Part shown: piece by piece, positions 52,004 through 60,207 of the stretch | Position numbering within the stretch: the stretch's first letter is position 1 | Layout: each line of letters opens with the position of its first letter | Origin: Streptomyces sp. PR69 | GTDB lineage: Bacteria > Actinomycetota > Actinomycetes > Streptomycetales > Streptomycetaceae | Reading direction: 5' to 3' | NCBI RefSeq assembly: GCF_026420845.1 | Contig: NZ_JAOWCB010000009.1 | Coordinates: 124,001 to 188,000 of the forward strand | Length of the DNA: 64,000 bases | Position numbers and translations under genes: made by a program | Notes under the pieces: generated by a model | What the model was told of the DNA's origin: nothing | Database searches by the model: none | Seen by the model: the letters and a program-made list of their open reading frames with translations, nothing else

Positions 52004-52428
52004 CTCAACCTCCAGGCAGACAACGGGAGTTCGGTGTTTCCGGCACGCCGTCGGGCATGCGAGACCGATCCCTACCTGGCTGCGACCCGGCCGCGGAAAT
52101 CATCTGCGGGCGGTTGGCTGCTATGCGGACATGTCGAGATACACAGTGCAGAATTGAACAAAGGTGATCTTGCTGTGGAGGGGGCCCTTTAGGGTGGGCG
52201 GAGAAAGATATTTCGCGGATATGGCGAATCTGTGAAGATTATTTTGCGTGCGTCGAGCGAGTGTGACGGGGATCATGTCGCAAATCTGACCGAATAGCTT
52301 CGACATGCCGGGGCGGCGCATCGGCCGGACACTGGGCATGCGGATGCCTCCGCCGGGGCGGACGCACCACGAGCGGACGAGCGGATGAGCGGCGACCAGT
52401 CGAGCGGCGGCCGACGGAGCGAGCGAGC
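52004..52428. other. 425-bp gene-free divergent region between melC1 and cNMP-binding gene
   Basis: No gene is supported here. It includes an AT-rich stretch (about 52135-52300) unusual for the window, with GTGTGACGGGGATCATGTC (52259-52277), which weakly resembles a CRP-type site. A possible 72-codon frame runs on the minus strand at 52121-52339 but lacks streptomycete third-position bias. It probably holds the melC promoter and the promoter of the downstream regulator. Confidence 0.5.
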
Positions 52429-52890
52429 ATGACGACCGGACCTCCCCTGCTGAAGGACCTGCCCGCGGAGGGCAGACACCGACTGCTGCAACTCGCCGGG
52501 GAGACCTCCTTCCAGCCGGGCAGGCGCATCTTCGAGGAGGGGCGGCGCGCCGACTGCTTCTGGATCATCCGCACCGGCGCGGTCGACCTCGACCTCCATG
52601 TGCCGGGGCGGCGGGCCGTGGTGGTGGAGCAGCTCGGCCCCGGCGAGCTGCTCGGCTGGTCCTGGCTGTTCCCGCCGCATGTGTGGCATCTCGGGGCGGA
52701 AGCCGTCAGCCCCGTGACGGCCCTTGAGTTCGACGCGGTCGCGGTACGGGACCTCTGCGATGACGACCCGGTGTTCGGCCTCGCCTTCACTCGCGCCGTC
52801 GCCCAGGTCATCGCCCACCGGCTCACTTCGGCCCGCACCCGGCTGCTCGACCTGTACGGGCCGTCCGGGGCGGGCGAGCGCCGCATCTAG
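52429..52890 (+). CDS. Cyclic nucleotide-binding domain protein
   Basis: A 153-residue protein of one cNMP-binding beta barrel and a short helix. PLLKDLPAEGRHRLLQLAGE, FQPGRRIFEEGRRADCFWII and VVVEQLGPGELLGWSWLFPP follow the family strand order. There is no C-terminal DNA-binding domain, so it is a stand-alone sensor. In place of the FGE-type phosphate loop it has LLGWSWLFPPHVWHLGAEAV, so ligand binding is uncertain. Such proteins occur in the stress and oxygen-response sets of actinobacteria. Confidence 0.85.
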   Translation: MTTGPPLLKDLPAEGRHRLLQLAGETSFQPGRRIFEEGRRADCFWIIRTGAVDLDLHVPGRRAVVVEQLGPGELLGWSWLFPPHVWHLGAEAVSPVTALEFDAVAVRDLCDDDPVFGLAFTRAVAQVIAHRLTSARTRLLDLYGPSGAGERRI

Positions 52891-52923
52891 GCCGAACCGG
52901 AACGGAGCCCCGGCTGCCGGGAA

Positions 52924-52947
52924 GCGGGCGGGGCGCGCCCCGCCCGC
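52924..52947. terminator. Bidirectional terminator hairpin
   Basis: Perfect 24-nt palindrome (arms GCGGGCGGGGCG and CGCCCCGCCCGC) in the 70-bp gap between the convergent cNMP gene and the response regulator gene. No U-tract. Confidence 0.65.
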
Positions 52948-52960
52948 CGGACGCGGATTG

Positions 52961-53662
52961 TCAGGGTGTGTCCAGGCCGTCCTCCCGGACTCGCAGCGCC
53001 AGGTCGATCTTCGTATAGGCCGGGCGGCCCGCCTGCTGGTACTTGTCCTTCACCCGGTCCAGGTAGTACTTGGCCGTGTTCGGGGTGATCCCCGCGCGTC
53101 GGGCCGTCGACTTGAGCGTCAGACCGGACGCGTAGTCGAGCAGCACCTGAAGCTCCTTCGGCGACAGCCGCGGACGGTCGGGGCGCTGATCGTGGGCCAG
53201 GGCGAAGGCCAGCTCGGGGGAGTGCGCCGAGCGGCCCGCGGCGACGTCCTGAAGGGCGGTCACCAGTGTGTCCAGATCGTGGTCCTTGGTGAGATAGCCG
53301 TCGGCCCCGGCCGCGATCGCCGCGACGATCCGGCCCCGGTCGGCCACCGTGCTGATGATCAGCACGCGGCTGCCCGCCGCCCGCAGCCGGCGGATGTTCT
53401 CAGGCGGCTGCGAGCCGTCCCGCAGGACCAGGTCCAGCAGTACGACGTCGAAAACGCCGCCCCCGCCCCCGCCCCCGTCCGTGTCCCCGTCGTCCCCGCC
53501 CCCGTCCGCAGCCGCGCCGCCCGCGCCCGCCGGGACCTGCGCGAGCAGTTCGTCCACTGTGGCCGCCGCGGCCGCCAGCCGCACCCCCGGCACATCCCGC
53601 AGCCAGGACCGCAGCCCGTCCAGCAGCATCCGGTCGTCGTCGACCACCGCCACCGTGATCAT
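52961..53662 (-). CDS. NarL/LuxR-family response regulator with low-complexity insert in receiver
   Basis: A 233-residue response regulator. Receiver: VVDDDRMLLDGLRSWLRD, phosphoacceptor Asp77 in VVLLDLVLRD, then VLIISTVADRGR and GADGYLTKDHD. Its alpha2-beta3 loop is expanded by about 25 Gly/Asp/Ala residues (44-69: GAGGAAADGGGDDGD), encoded by a (GGC)n-like tract. The C terminus is a LuxR helix-turn-helix (LSPKELQVLLDYASGLTLKS, ITPNTAKYYLDRVKDKY). It overlaps the kinase gene by four bases (ATGA), so the two are one operon. The insert sits right before the phosphorylated strand. Confidence 0.9.
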   Translation of the reverse strand: MITVAVVDDDRMLLDGLRSWLRDVPGVRLAAAAATVDELLAQVPAGAGGAAADGGGDDGDTDGGGGGGGVFDVVLLDLVLRDGSQPPENIRRLRAAGSRVLIISTVADRGRIVAAIAAGADGYLTKDHDLDTLVTALQDVAAGRSAHSPELAFALAHDQRPDRPRLSPKELQVLLDYASGLTLKSTARRAGITPNTAKYYLDRVKDKYQQAGRPAYTKIDLALRVREDGLDTP

Positions 53663-54783
53663 GCCGGCCAGCTCAGTTCCACCCGGGTCCCCTCACCGGG
53701 AACGCTCTCCACCTCGGCCGCGCCGCCGATGCCCCGCATCCGCTCGCGCACCGAGCTCCGCAGCCCCAGACCGCCCGTGACGAGCTCCGGGTCGAAGCCC
53801 TTCCCGCGGTCCACCACGGTCACCACCAGCTGACCGTCCCGCCCGGCGGCGGTCAGATACGCCCGGCCGGTGCCCGCGTGGCGCAGCACGTTGTTCAGCG
53901 CCTCGGTGACCGCGGCCGCCACCTCGGCGGCCACGTCCGGGGGAACCGACGGCATCTCCCCGTACTGCGCGCTCACCGAAAGCCCCAGGCACTCCGCCGC
54001 CCGCACCGCCTCCTCCAGCGCCGCCCCCGCCTCCGGGTAGACGTCCGCGTCCGCCGACTGCTGGATCAGCCGGCGCAGATACGCCGCCTCGCGCGCGCAG
54101 CGGGACCGCACCCGCTCGGCGCTGGCGTCCACTCGGCCGCCCGCGATCGCGGTCAGCGTGGCCAGCACCGTGTCGTGCAGCGCCCGGTGGTGGGCGATGC
54201 GCTCCGCGTACCGGGCGCGCTGCGCCTCCGCCTTCCTGGCCTTCTCGTTCGCGGCGTCCAGCAGCGCGCCCTGCCGCCGCAGATACCACCAGAAGACCCA
54301 TCCCAGCACGGCCGATGAGACGACCGAGTTGAGATGCCCGGCGGTCACCGCCATGGCCGCGCCCACCAGTCCGTACCCCAGCGCGTGCGTCGCCGCGATC
54401 AGCGCCACCGCCAGCACGGCCTGTCCCCGGTCCAGCACCACCGCGGCGGGCGCGGACGACGAACCGCCGAGCACCATCACCCACGCGATCGCGGGGGCCT
54501 CGTGCGCCCCGCCCCACAGATAGGCCGCGAACGGCAGGGCGCAGCCGGTCACCAGGACGTCGGCCCAGACCGTCCTGCCGTTGAACCAGCCGCGGGAGCG
54601 AGCCGTGCCATAGACGAGGACACTGCACGCGACGGCCGCGGCGAGCACCGCCCAGGACACCGGGCTGTGCCGGTGGTGCTGCACGACGGCGACCAGCCCC
54701 ACCATCAGATGGCTGGCCCGGTACAGAGCCGTGGCCACGATCAGAAACGCCTGAGCCCGCTGGAGCCCCGAGCCCAGCCTCAC
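53659..54783 (-). CDS. NarL-type sensor histidine kinase
   Basis: A 374-residue kinase. Its N-terminal half has about six hydrophobic helices (AFLIVATALYRASHLMVGLV, WAVLAAAVACSVLVYGTARS, AVLAVALIAATHALGYGLVG). The dimerisation and phosphate-accepting region has RALHDTVLATLTAIAGG with its His. The HATPase follows with VTEALNNVLRHAG and VVDRGKGFD and a final GGLGLRSSVRERMRGIGG. The GTG at 54783 has GAGGAGG eight bases upstream. No periplasmic loop of size is present, so it probably senses a membrane or intracellular cue. It is paired with the downstream response regulator. Confidence 0.9.
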   Translation of the reverse strand: MRLGSGLQRAQAFLIVATALYRASHLMVGLVAVVQHHRHSPVSWAVLAAAVACSVLVYGTARSRGWFNGRTVWADVLVTGCALPFAAYLWGGAHEAPAIAWVMVLGGSSSAPAAVVLDRGQAVLAVALIAATHALGYGLVGAAMAVTAGHLNSVVSSAVLGWVFWWYLRRQGALLDAANEKARKAEAQRARYAERIAHHRALHDTVLATLTAIAGGRVDASAERVRSRCAREAAYLRRLIQQSADADVYPEAGAALEEAVRAAECLGLSVSAQYGEMPSVPPDVAAEVAAAVTEALNNVLRHAGTGRAYLTAAGRDGQLVVTVVDRGKGFDPELVTGGLGLRSSVRERMRGIGGAAEVESVPGEGTRVELSWPA

Positions 54784-55181
54784 CGCACGCCTCCTCGGCG
54801 ACGCATGCCCCACTCCCCTGAAGCGAACTGCCTGCTGCACCCCCTCGATGCAACCCCCCTGAACTGGCGGTACAGCCATCCGGCCGCGCCCGCTAGCGTC
54901 ATCGACATCAGTACACCGGACCAGGGCGCAGCGCCCGCCGTTCGGGCAACGGCGAGGCAAAGTGGCTTGATTGCTGCGCTCCGGCGCGGCGTTCGCGGGT
55001 GCTGAGACGGACGGGGGCTTCGGCGGGGGCTTCGAAGACCGCGACGGGGAACGGGGGACGCGGGAAGCGGGGACGGGCGCGCCGGCAGCAGGGGAAGTCT
55101 GCCGTGCGCCCGCCCCCGCGCACGCTGTGAGAGGCCGGAAACAGCCGTTGCGGGGCAGCCGTCGCGGTCGGGCCGTCCCGG
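54784..55181. other. 398-bp gene-free stretch upstream of the two-component operon
   Basis: Between the histidine kinase and the secreted-protein gene, both leftward. The + strand frames have no coding bias. An AT-richer patch at 54895-54920 (TCATCGACATCAGTACACC) could hold the kinase promoter. No convincing operator or hairpin was seen. Confidence 0.4.
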
Positions 55182-55760
55182 TCAGCCGATCCGGGCGCAG
55201 AGGTCGTCCTGACCGCCGTACGCCATGGTCACCGTCTTGTATCCGGTCCGGCTGATCTCCAGCGTGTAGACCCCGTCGACGATGTAGAGCCCGCGGGCGA
55301 GATTGCCGCCCCCTTCGCCGACGCCGACGAGCACCGGGCCGAAAACCGTCCACAACTGCGAGCCGTCGGCGCGGTGTTCGACCACGGCCGTGCCGCCCGC
55401 GTCCGCGTCGTACGCCACTCCCGTATCGGTGTTCACCACCCGGACGACGAGATCGCCCCGGTACGCGACCTGCTTCGGCGACCCGTCCGGATACCTGGCC
55501 AGCACCAGCCGCTCGACCTCGTCGACGACCGCCTCGCCGTGGACCGGGAAGTCGCAGCGCGCCCCGGCGGGGACGCCCCACGGCGCGGACGGCGCGGGCT
55601 CCCACCCGCCCGCGGCCGCCGCCACGGCGGACGCCGGGCCGCCGGCCGGCGAAGCGGCCGCGGGCGCGCCGCCGAGGGCCAGGGCCGCCAGCGCGCTGAC
55701 GACGACACAGACAACTCCGGACACGCCTGGAACATGGCCGGTTCGGCGTACGGTGCGCAT
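55182..55760 (-). CDS. Secreted protein of unknown function
   Basis: A 192-residue protein with a signal peptide (GVSGVVCVVVSALAALALGG, cleavage near APAAA-SP). The mature part has Cys in GARCDFPVHGEAVVD and LCARIG at the end, and a beta-rich body (YRGDLVVRVVNTDTG, TAVVEHRADGSQLWTVFG, GLYIVDGVYTLEISRTGY). It resembles small secreted beta proteins of actinobacteria. GAGGAG precedes the ATG. It lies upstream of the two-component genes on the same strand and is divergent from the BTAD-CGNR regulator, a possible regulator of it. Confidence 0.78.
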   Translation of the reverse strand: MRTVRRTGHVPGVSGVVCVVVSALAALALGGAPAAASPAGGPASAVAAAAGGWEPAPSAPWGVPAGARCDFPVHGEAVVDEVERLVLARYPDGSPKQVAYRGDLVVRVVNTDTGVAYDADAGGTAVVEHRADGSQLWTVFGPVLVGVGEGGGNLARGLYIVDGVYTLEISRTGYKTVTMAYGGQDDLCARIG

Positions 55761-55875
55761 ACACGCTCCTCAACAGGTCGCAGGATCACATCAGTCCATG
55801 CCGTGCGCCGCATGGACCCTCACAGCCTCACCCCGCCCGCTCACCGCTTTCTCACCGCGCTACGCTGACGCCGCC

Positions 55876-57237
55876 ATGGAGTTCAAGCTGCTCGGCCCCT
55901 TCGAAGCACACCGGGAAGGACAGCGGGTCCGGCTCGGCAGCCGCCGTCAGGAACGCTGTCTGCTCGCCGTCCTGCTGCTGCACGAAGGCCGCGCCGTGAC
56001 CGCTCAGCGCCTGATCGACCTGCTGTGGGGCGACGCCGCACCGGCCTCCGCGCGCGGCGCCCTCCACACGTACATCGGCAGGCTGCGCACCGCTCTCGCG
56101 CCCTGCGGCCTGAGCGTGGCCACCCGGCAGAACGGATACGCCGTCGAGGGGCCCTACGACCTCGACGTGCCGCGCTTCACCCGGCTGGTGAGACAGGCCT
56201 CGACGGAGCAGGGCCCGGCGGAGCGGCTGCGGCTGTACGACCGGGCCCTTGGCCTGTGGCGCGGACCCCTCCTCGCCGATCTGGCGGACGACCGGCTGCG
56301 CGACCGGCTCGGCGGCCCGCTGGACGAACTGCGGCTGACCGCGCTGGAAGAGCGCGCCGGCATCCAGCTCACCCTGGGGCTGCACGACCGCGTCGCCGCC
56401 GAACTCGCCGCCGCGTGCACGGCCCACCCCCAGCGGGAGCGGCTCGTCGCCGCCCGGATGACCGCCCTCTACCGCGCCGGACGGCAGGCGGACGCCCTGG
56501 AGCTGTACGACGCCACCCGGCAGCGGCTGGCCGGCGCCCTCGGCGTCGACCCGGGCCCCGAACTGCGCACCCTCCACACGCGCATGCTCCGCGGCGACCA
56601 CCGCCTCGACCGCCCGCCCGCCCCCGTGTACGCCGTACGGGTCGGCGACGAGTGGCTGCCGTGGACCACCAGCGGCCATCCGGCGCTCGAACTGTGCAAC
56701 ACCTACGCCGGCTGGGGCGCGGCGAGCAGCCTGCCCGGCTCCGAGTGGCTGCGGCGGTACAGCACGCTCGCCGTGTGGGCCGGGCATCTGGACCTGGCCG
56801 GCCGGAGCACCGTGGACGGGCTGCTGGACCGCGCCCGGCAGCACCCCGGGGAGGCGGCCGCCGCCCTGGACGAGGCGCGGGAGTTCCGTGCCCGGCTGTA
56901 CGCCTGCCTGACCGCGCCCGACGACGTCGGCGCGTTCACGGCCGTCGCCAGAACCGCGGAGGCCGCCGCACGGCACGCCTCCTTCACCCGCGGCGGCGAC
57001 GGCCTGGGCGTCTGGCGGATCTCCCCGTCCGCCGGGCTGCGCCTGCCTCTGTACGCGGCGGCCCTCAGCGCCGCGGAACTCCTCGCCGGCCCGCAGCGCT
57101 TCACCGTCCGCGTCTGCCCCGGCGACCACTGCGGTTGGCTGTTCCCCGGCGCCGGGGGCCGCCGCCGCTGGTGCTCCCTGGCCACCTGCGGCACGGCGGA
57201 GGCCTGCGGCGGACGCGCGGACGCCGCCCCGAGCTGA
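55876..57237 (+). CDS. BTAD transcriptional regulator fused to ABATE and CGNR zinc-finger domains
   Basis: A 453-residue fusion. Residues 1-250 are a SARP-like activator: MEFKLLGPFEAHREGQRVRL, LIDLLWGDAAPASARGALHT, and the BTAD (RALGLWRGPLLADLADDRLR, ALELYDATRQRLAGALGVDP). Residues about 265-440 are an ABATE domain (SGHPALELCNTYAGW, GLRLPLYAAALSAAELLAG) ending in a CGNR-type zinc finger: Cys in VCPGDHCGWLF, GRRRWCSLATCGTAEACG, where CGTAEA replaces CGNR. The CGNR family normally stands alone as a small regulator. The start ATG at 55876 gives the family N terminus. Confidence 0.85.
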   Translation: MEFKLLGPFEAHREGQRVRLGSRRQERCLLAVLLLHEGRAVTAQRLIDLLWGDAAPASARGALHTYIGRLRTALAPCGLSVATRQNGYAVEGPYDLDVPRFTRLVRQASTEQGPAERLRLYDRALGLWRGPLLADLADDRLRDRLGGPLDELRLTALEERAGIQLTLGLHDRVAAELAAACTAHPQRERLVAARMTALYRAGRQADALELYDATRQRLAGALGVDPGPELRTLHTRMLRGDHRLDRPPAPVYAVRVGDEWLPWTTSGHPALELCNTYAGWGAASSLPGSEWLRRYSTLAVWAGHLDLAGRSTVDGLLDRARQHPGEAAAALDEAREFRARLYACLTAPDDVGAFTAVARTAEAAARHASFTRGGDGLGVWRISPSAGLRLPLYAAALSAAELLAGPQRFTVRVCPGDHCGWLFPGAGGRRRWCSLATCGTAEACGGRADAAPS

Positions 57238-57243
57238 AATCCT

Positions 57244-57288
57244 GGAACGGCGGACAACCCGGAACGGCGGACAACCCGGAACAGCCGG
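57244..57288. repeat. Two 17-bp tandem repeats plus a partial third copy
   Basis: GGAACGGCGGACAACCC occurs twice head to tail (57244-57260, 57261-57277), followed by a partial copy GGAACAGCCGG. It lies between the stop of the BTAD-CGNR gene and the USP ribosome site, so could be an operator for the USP, or neutral slippage. Confidence 0.7.
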
Positions 57289-57312
57289 CCGAGTCATGCG
57301 ACGGAGGCACAG

Positions 57313-58197
57313 ATGGCGCGCCCGATCACCGCGGGGGTCGACGGATCCGACGAGAGCCTGGACGCGGCCGACTGGGCCGCCGACGAGGCCGCGCGCCGCG
57401 GGCTCCCGCTGCGACTGCTGCACGCCTGGCTCTGGCAGCCGCTCGACCTGCCGATCGCCCAGGACCGGGAAGCCCAGGCCCGGTGGGCCCAGAGTGTCGT
57501 CGATGACGCGGAGACCCGCGTGTGGGCCCGGCGGCCCGGACTGTCCGTCTCCGCCAAAGTCGTCTCCGACACGGCCGTCGCGGCGCTGCTCGCCGCGGCC
57601 GAGGAGTCCGAGATGCTGGTGCTCGGCTCCCGCGGCCGCGGCGCGCTCGTCGGTTTCCTCGTCGGCTCGTACGGACAACAGGTGATCGCCTCGGCGAAAC
57701 GGCCCGTCGTCGCCGTCCGCGCGGGCCAGAGCGGCCCCCCGGACGAGCCGGGCCCGCCCGCGGGCGGGGTGGTCACCGTCGGACAGCAGGGAACGCCGGA
57801 GGACAGCGCCGCCGTGCTGCGCTTCGCCTTCGAGACCGCCGCCGCCCGCGGCGCGACCGTACGGGCCGTACGGGCCTGGGCGCTGCCGCCGGTCCACGCC
57901 CTCGGCGCGGACGCGCTGCGCGCCGCCGACGAGGCCGGCGGCCTGGTGGAGCTGGAGCAGCGCAGACTGGCCGAGGCACTGGGCCCCTGGCGCAAGCGCT
58001 TCCCCGAGGTGCCGGCGGTCGAGCATGTCGAGATGGGCAGCGCGGCCGAGGTGCTGCTCATGGCCTGCGCCGGAGCCCGGCTCGCCGTGGTGGGCCGACG
58101 GGTCCGCCGCTCACCGGTCGGCGGCCGCATCGGCTCGGTGGCCCACGCCGCCCTGCATCTGGCCCCCTGCCCCGTCGCCGTCGTCCCGCACGACTGA
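57313..58197 (+). CDS. Universal stress protein, two UspA domains
   Basis: A 294-residue tandem USP. Domain 1 has ITAGVDGSDESLDAADWAAD and the full ATP loop GSRGRGALVGFLVGS. Domain 2 (VVTVGQQGTPEDSAAVLRFA) has lost DGS and has a degenerate loop (GRRVRRSPVGGRIGS). GGAGG lies before the ATG. It is the only USP gene here outside the 26-35 kb island, and no DosR-like box was seen before it; the 17-bp repeats occupy that place. Confidence 0.92.
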   Translation: MARPITAGVDGSDESLDAADWAADEAARRGLPLRLLHAWLWQPLDLPIAQDREAQARWAQSVVDDAETRVWARRPGLSVSAKVVSDTAVAALLAAAEESEMLVLGSRGRGALVGFLVGSYGQQVIASAKRPVVAVRAGQSGPPDEPGPPAGGVVTVGQQGTPEDSAAVLRFAFETAAARGATVRAVRAWALPPVHALGADALRAADEAGGLVELEQRRLAEALGPWRKRFPEVPAVEHVEMGSAAEVLLMACAGARLAVVGRRVRRSPVGGRIGSVAHAALHLAPCPVAVVPHD

Positions 58198-58265
58198 CGG
58201 GCCGCCGCCGAGGCGCCCCCTTCGTCCGCCGTTAGCCGCCGCGGAGAACGGGAAAACTCGATGAT

Positions 58266-59834
58266 ATGGCGGAAGAACGGCACGTACTCGACACGTCGTA
58301 CTGGATGACCGACACCCCCACGACGGAGTACCCGCCGCTCTCCGCGGACACCACCGCGGACGTCGCCGTGATCGGCGCGGGCATCGCCGGGCTGTGCACC
58401 GCCTGGGAGCTGACCAGCGCGGGGCTGGACGTCATCGTCCTGGAGGCGGACCGCATCGCCTCCGGCGTCAGCGGGCACACCACGGCCAAGCTGACCTCCC
58501 TGCACGGCCTCGCCTACTCCCGCATCGAAGCCGAGCACGGCCCCGGCGCCGGCGAGCTGTACGCCCTGGCGCAGGAGGACGCGCTCGACCACACCGCCGC
58601 GCTGTGCCGGCGGCTGCACATCGACGCCCAGCTCGAACGCGTCCCGGCCCACACCTATGTCATGGACCGGGACCGTGAGCGCGAGATCGCCGCGGAAGCC
58701 GAGGCCGCCGCGAAGGCCGGGCTCGACGTCACCCTCACCGCCGAGACCGAACTGCCGTTCCCCGTCGCCGCGGCCGTGCGCGCGGAAGGCCAGCTCCAGT
58801 TCCACCCGCGCGCCTTTCTGCTCGCGCTGGCGGAGCGGACCGCGGAGGCAGGCGCACGCATCTGCGAACGGACCCGCGTCACCGCCCTGCACGACGGACG
58901 GCGATGCCGCCTAGCCACGGGCGACGGAGCGCATGTCGAAGCCCGTGACGCGGTCGTCGCCGTCGGCTATCCGGCCTTCGACCGCTCCCTGCTCAGCACT
59001 CGCCTCAAGCCCCGCAGAGAACTGGTCATCGCCGCGCCCGTGCCCGTCTCCGAGGCCCCCACCGGCATGTACTTCAGCCCCGAGGACCGGGTCCGCTCAC
59101 TGCGCGGCGCCCCTTACGACGAGCGGCGACGGCTGCTGATCGTCACCGGCGAGTCCTTCGAGCCCGGCGCGGGCGGCGTACAGGCCCGGCTCGCCCGCCT
59201 CGACGCCTGGGCGAGTGAACGCCTGCCGGGCTTCGCCGCGGCGGAGCGCGTCTACCGCTGGGCGGCGCAGGACAACGACTCCAGCGACCATCTGCCGTAC
59301 GTCGGCCACATCCACCCCGGCACCCAGCACGTCTATGTGGCCACGGGCTTCGGCGGCTGGGGCATCAGCAACGGCGTGGCGGCCGGAAAACTGATCGCCG
59401 CCCATGTCGCGGGCCGCCCCAGGCCCCCCTGGACCGAGCTGTTCGACCCGCGACGGCTGCCGCACATACGTGAAACGGCGCAGATCGCCCGCTTCCAGAC
59501 GGCCGTCGCACGCCACTACGCGGGTGACCGGCTGCACACCGGGCACATCGACTCGGCCGACGCCGTGCCGCCCGGCACCGGCGAGATCGTCCGCCTCGGC
59601 CCCGGCCGCAAGCGCTGCGCCGTCTACCGCGACGAGACGGGCCGCGCCTCGGCCGTCGCCGCGCGCTGCACCCACGAGGGCTGCCTCGTGCAGTTCAACG
59701 ACCTCGAACGGACCTGGGAGTGCCCCTGCCACGGCTCCCGCTTCGCCGTCGACGGCTCGGTGCTCCAGGGACCGGCGACCAGAGCGCTGGAGCCCCGCAC
59801 GGCCGAGGGCGAGCCGGGGGCCCCGCCCGAGTGA
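58266..59834 (+). CDS. FAD-dependent oxidoreductase with C-terminal Rieske domain
   Basis: A 522-residue protein. The N-terminal DAO-type FAD domain has the Rossmann signature VAVIGAGIAGLCTAWELTSA and VLEADRIASGVSGHTTAKLT; FQTAVARHYAG leads on to the C terminus. Residues about 425-505 are a Rieske centre: ARCTHEGCLVQF supplies Cys-x-His, and WECPCHGSRFAVDG supplies Cys-x2-His. This fusion resembles actinobacterial GlpA-like/DAO proteins with a Rieske electron donor; the substrate is unknown. The ATG at 58266 has GGAGAACGGG about 20 bp upstream. It is followed by a large intergenic repeat region. Confidence 0.9.
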   Translation: MAEERHVLDTSYWMTDTPTTEYPPLSADTTADVAVIGAGIAGLCTAWELTSAGLDVIVLEADRIASGVSGHTTAKLTSLHGLAYSRIEAEHGPGAGELYALAQEDALDHTAALCRRLHIDAQLERVPAHTYVMDRDREREIAAEAEAAAKAGLDVTLTAETELPFPVAAAVRAEGQLQFHPRAFLLALAERTAEAGARICERTRVTALHDGRRCRLATGDGAHVEARDAVVAVGYPAFDRSLLSTRLKPRRELVIAAPVPVSEAPTGMYFSPEDRVRSLRGAPYDERRRLLIVTGESFEPGAGGVQARLARLDAWASERLPGFAAAERVYRWAAQDNDSSDHLPYVGHIHPGTQHVYVATGFGGWGISNGVAAGKLIAAHVAGRPRPPWTELFDPRRLPHIRETAQIARFQTAVARHYAGDRLHTGHIDSADAVPPGTGEIVRLGPGRKRCAVYRDETGRASAVAARCTHEGCLVQFNDLERTWECPCHGSRFAVDGSVLQGPATRALEPRTAEGEPGAPPE

Positions 59835-59853
59835 CCGCGCCCGTCCCGTAACC

Positions 59854-60138
59854 GGGCGCTCCGCCCCCAGACCCCCGGTCCTCAGACTCTCCCAGACTCC
59901 GTCCGGGGGTACCCCCACGGAGGTGTCCCCAACGGGCTGGGAAGTGGCTGCGCCACATCCCGGCCCCGCCGGCGATGGGGGCGCGGGGGCTGCGCTCTCA
60001 GCCTCGCCTGGGGGCACCCCTGGGGGCACCTCCCAGCGGTAGCTGGGGGAGGTAGCTGGGGGAGTTTGAGGCGCGCGGGTCCGGGGGCGGAGCCCCCGTA
60101 AAGCGGGGTCTGGGGGCGGAGCCCCCAGTTGCGGGAAG
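59854..60138. repeat. Intergenic palindromic repeat (copy 3)
   Basis: The 373-bp gene-free gap (59835-60207) holds GCTCCGCCCCCAGACCCCC near 59858, two GGGGGCGGAGCCCCC cores (about 60082 and 60113), TTTGAGGCGCGCGGG and the tail block CCCCACGCCCCAGGGCG. The module order matches the element at 40718-40895, except that the middle is longer. It lies between two convergent genes, so it may act as terminator. Confidence 0.75.
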
Positions 60139-60207
60139 TGGGGGTCCCCCCCCCACGCCCCAGGGCGTAGGGGGAGGGGAGGGGGAAAACCCCCGCCGGA
60201 CACGGCC

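Noticed and set aside
52121..52339. A 72-codon minus-strand frame in the AT-rich melC1-cNMP gap
   Set aside because: No codon bias, no clear ribosome site and no family resemblance; more likely promoter DNA.
52961..54783. The NarL-type two-component pair as the DosR/OsdR regulator of the stress island
   Set aside because: The kinase lacks GAF (haem) domains and the recognition-helix region of the regulator does not look DosR-like. It is also 17 kb away, and no DosR-like boxes precede its genes.
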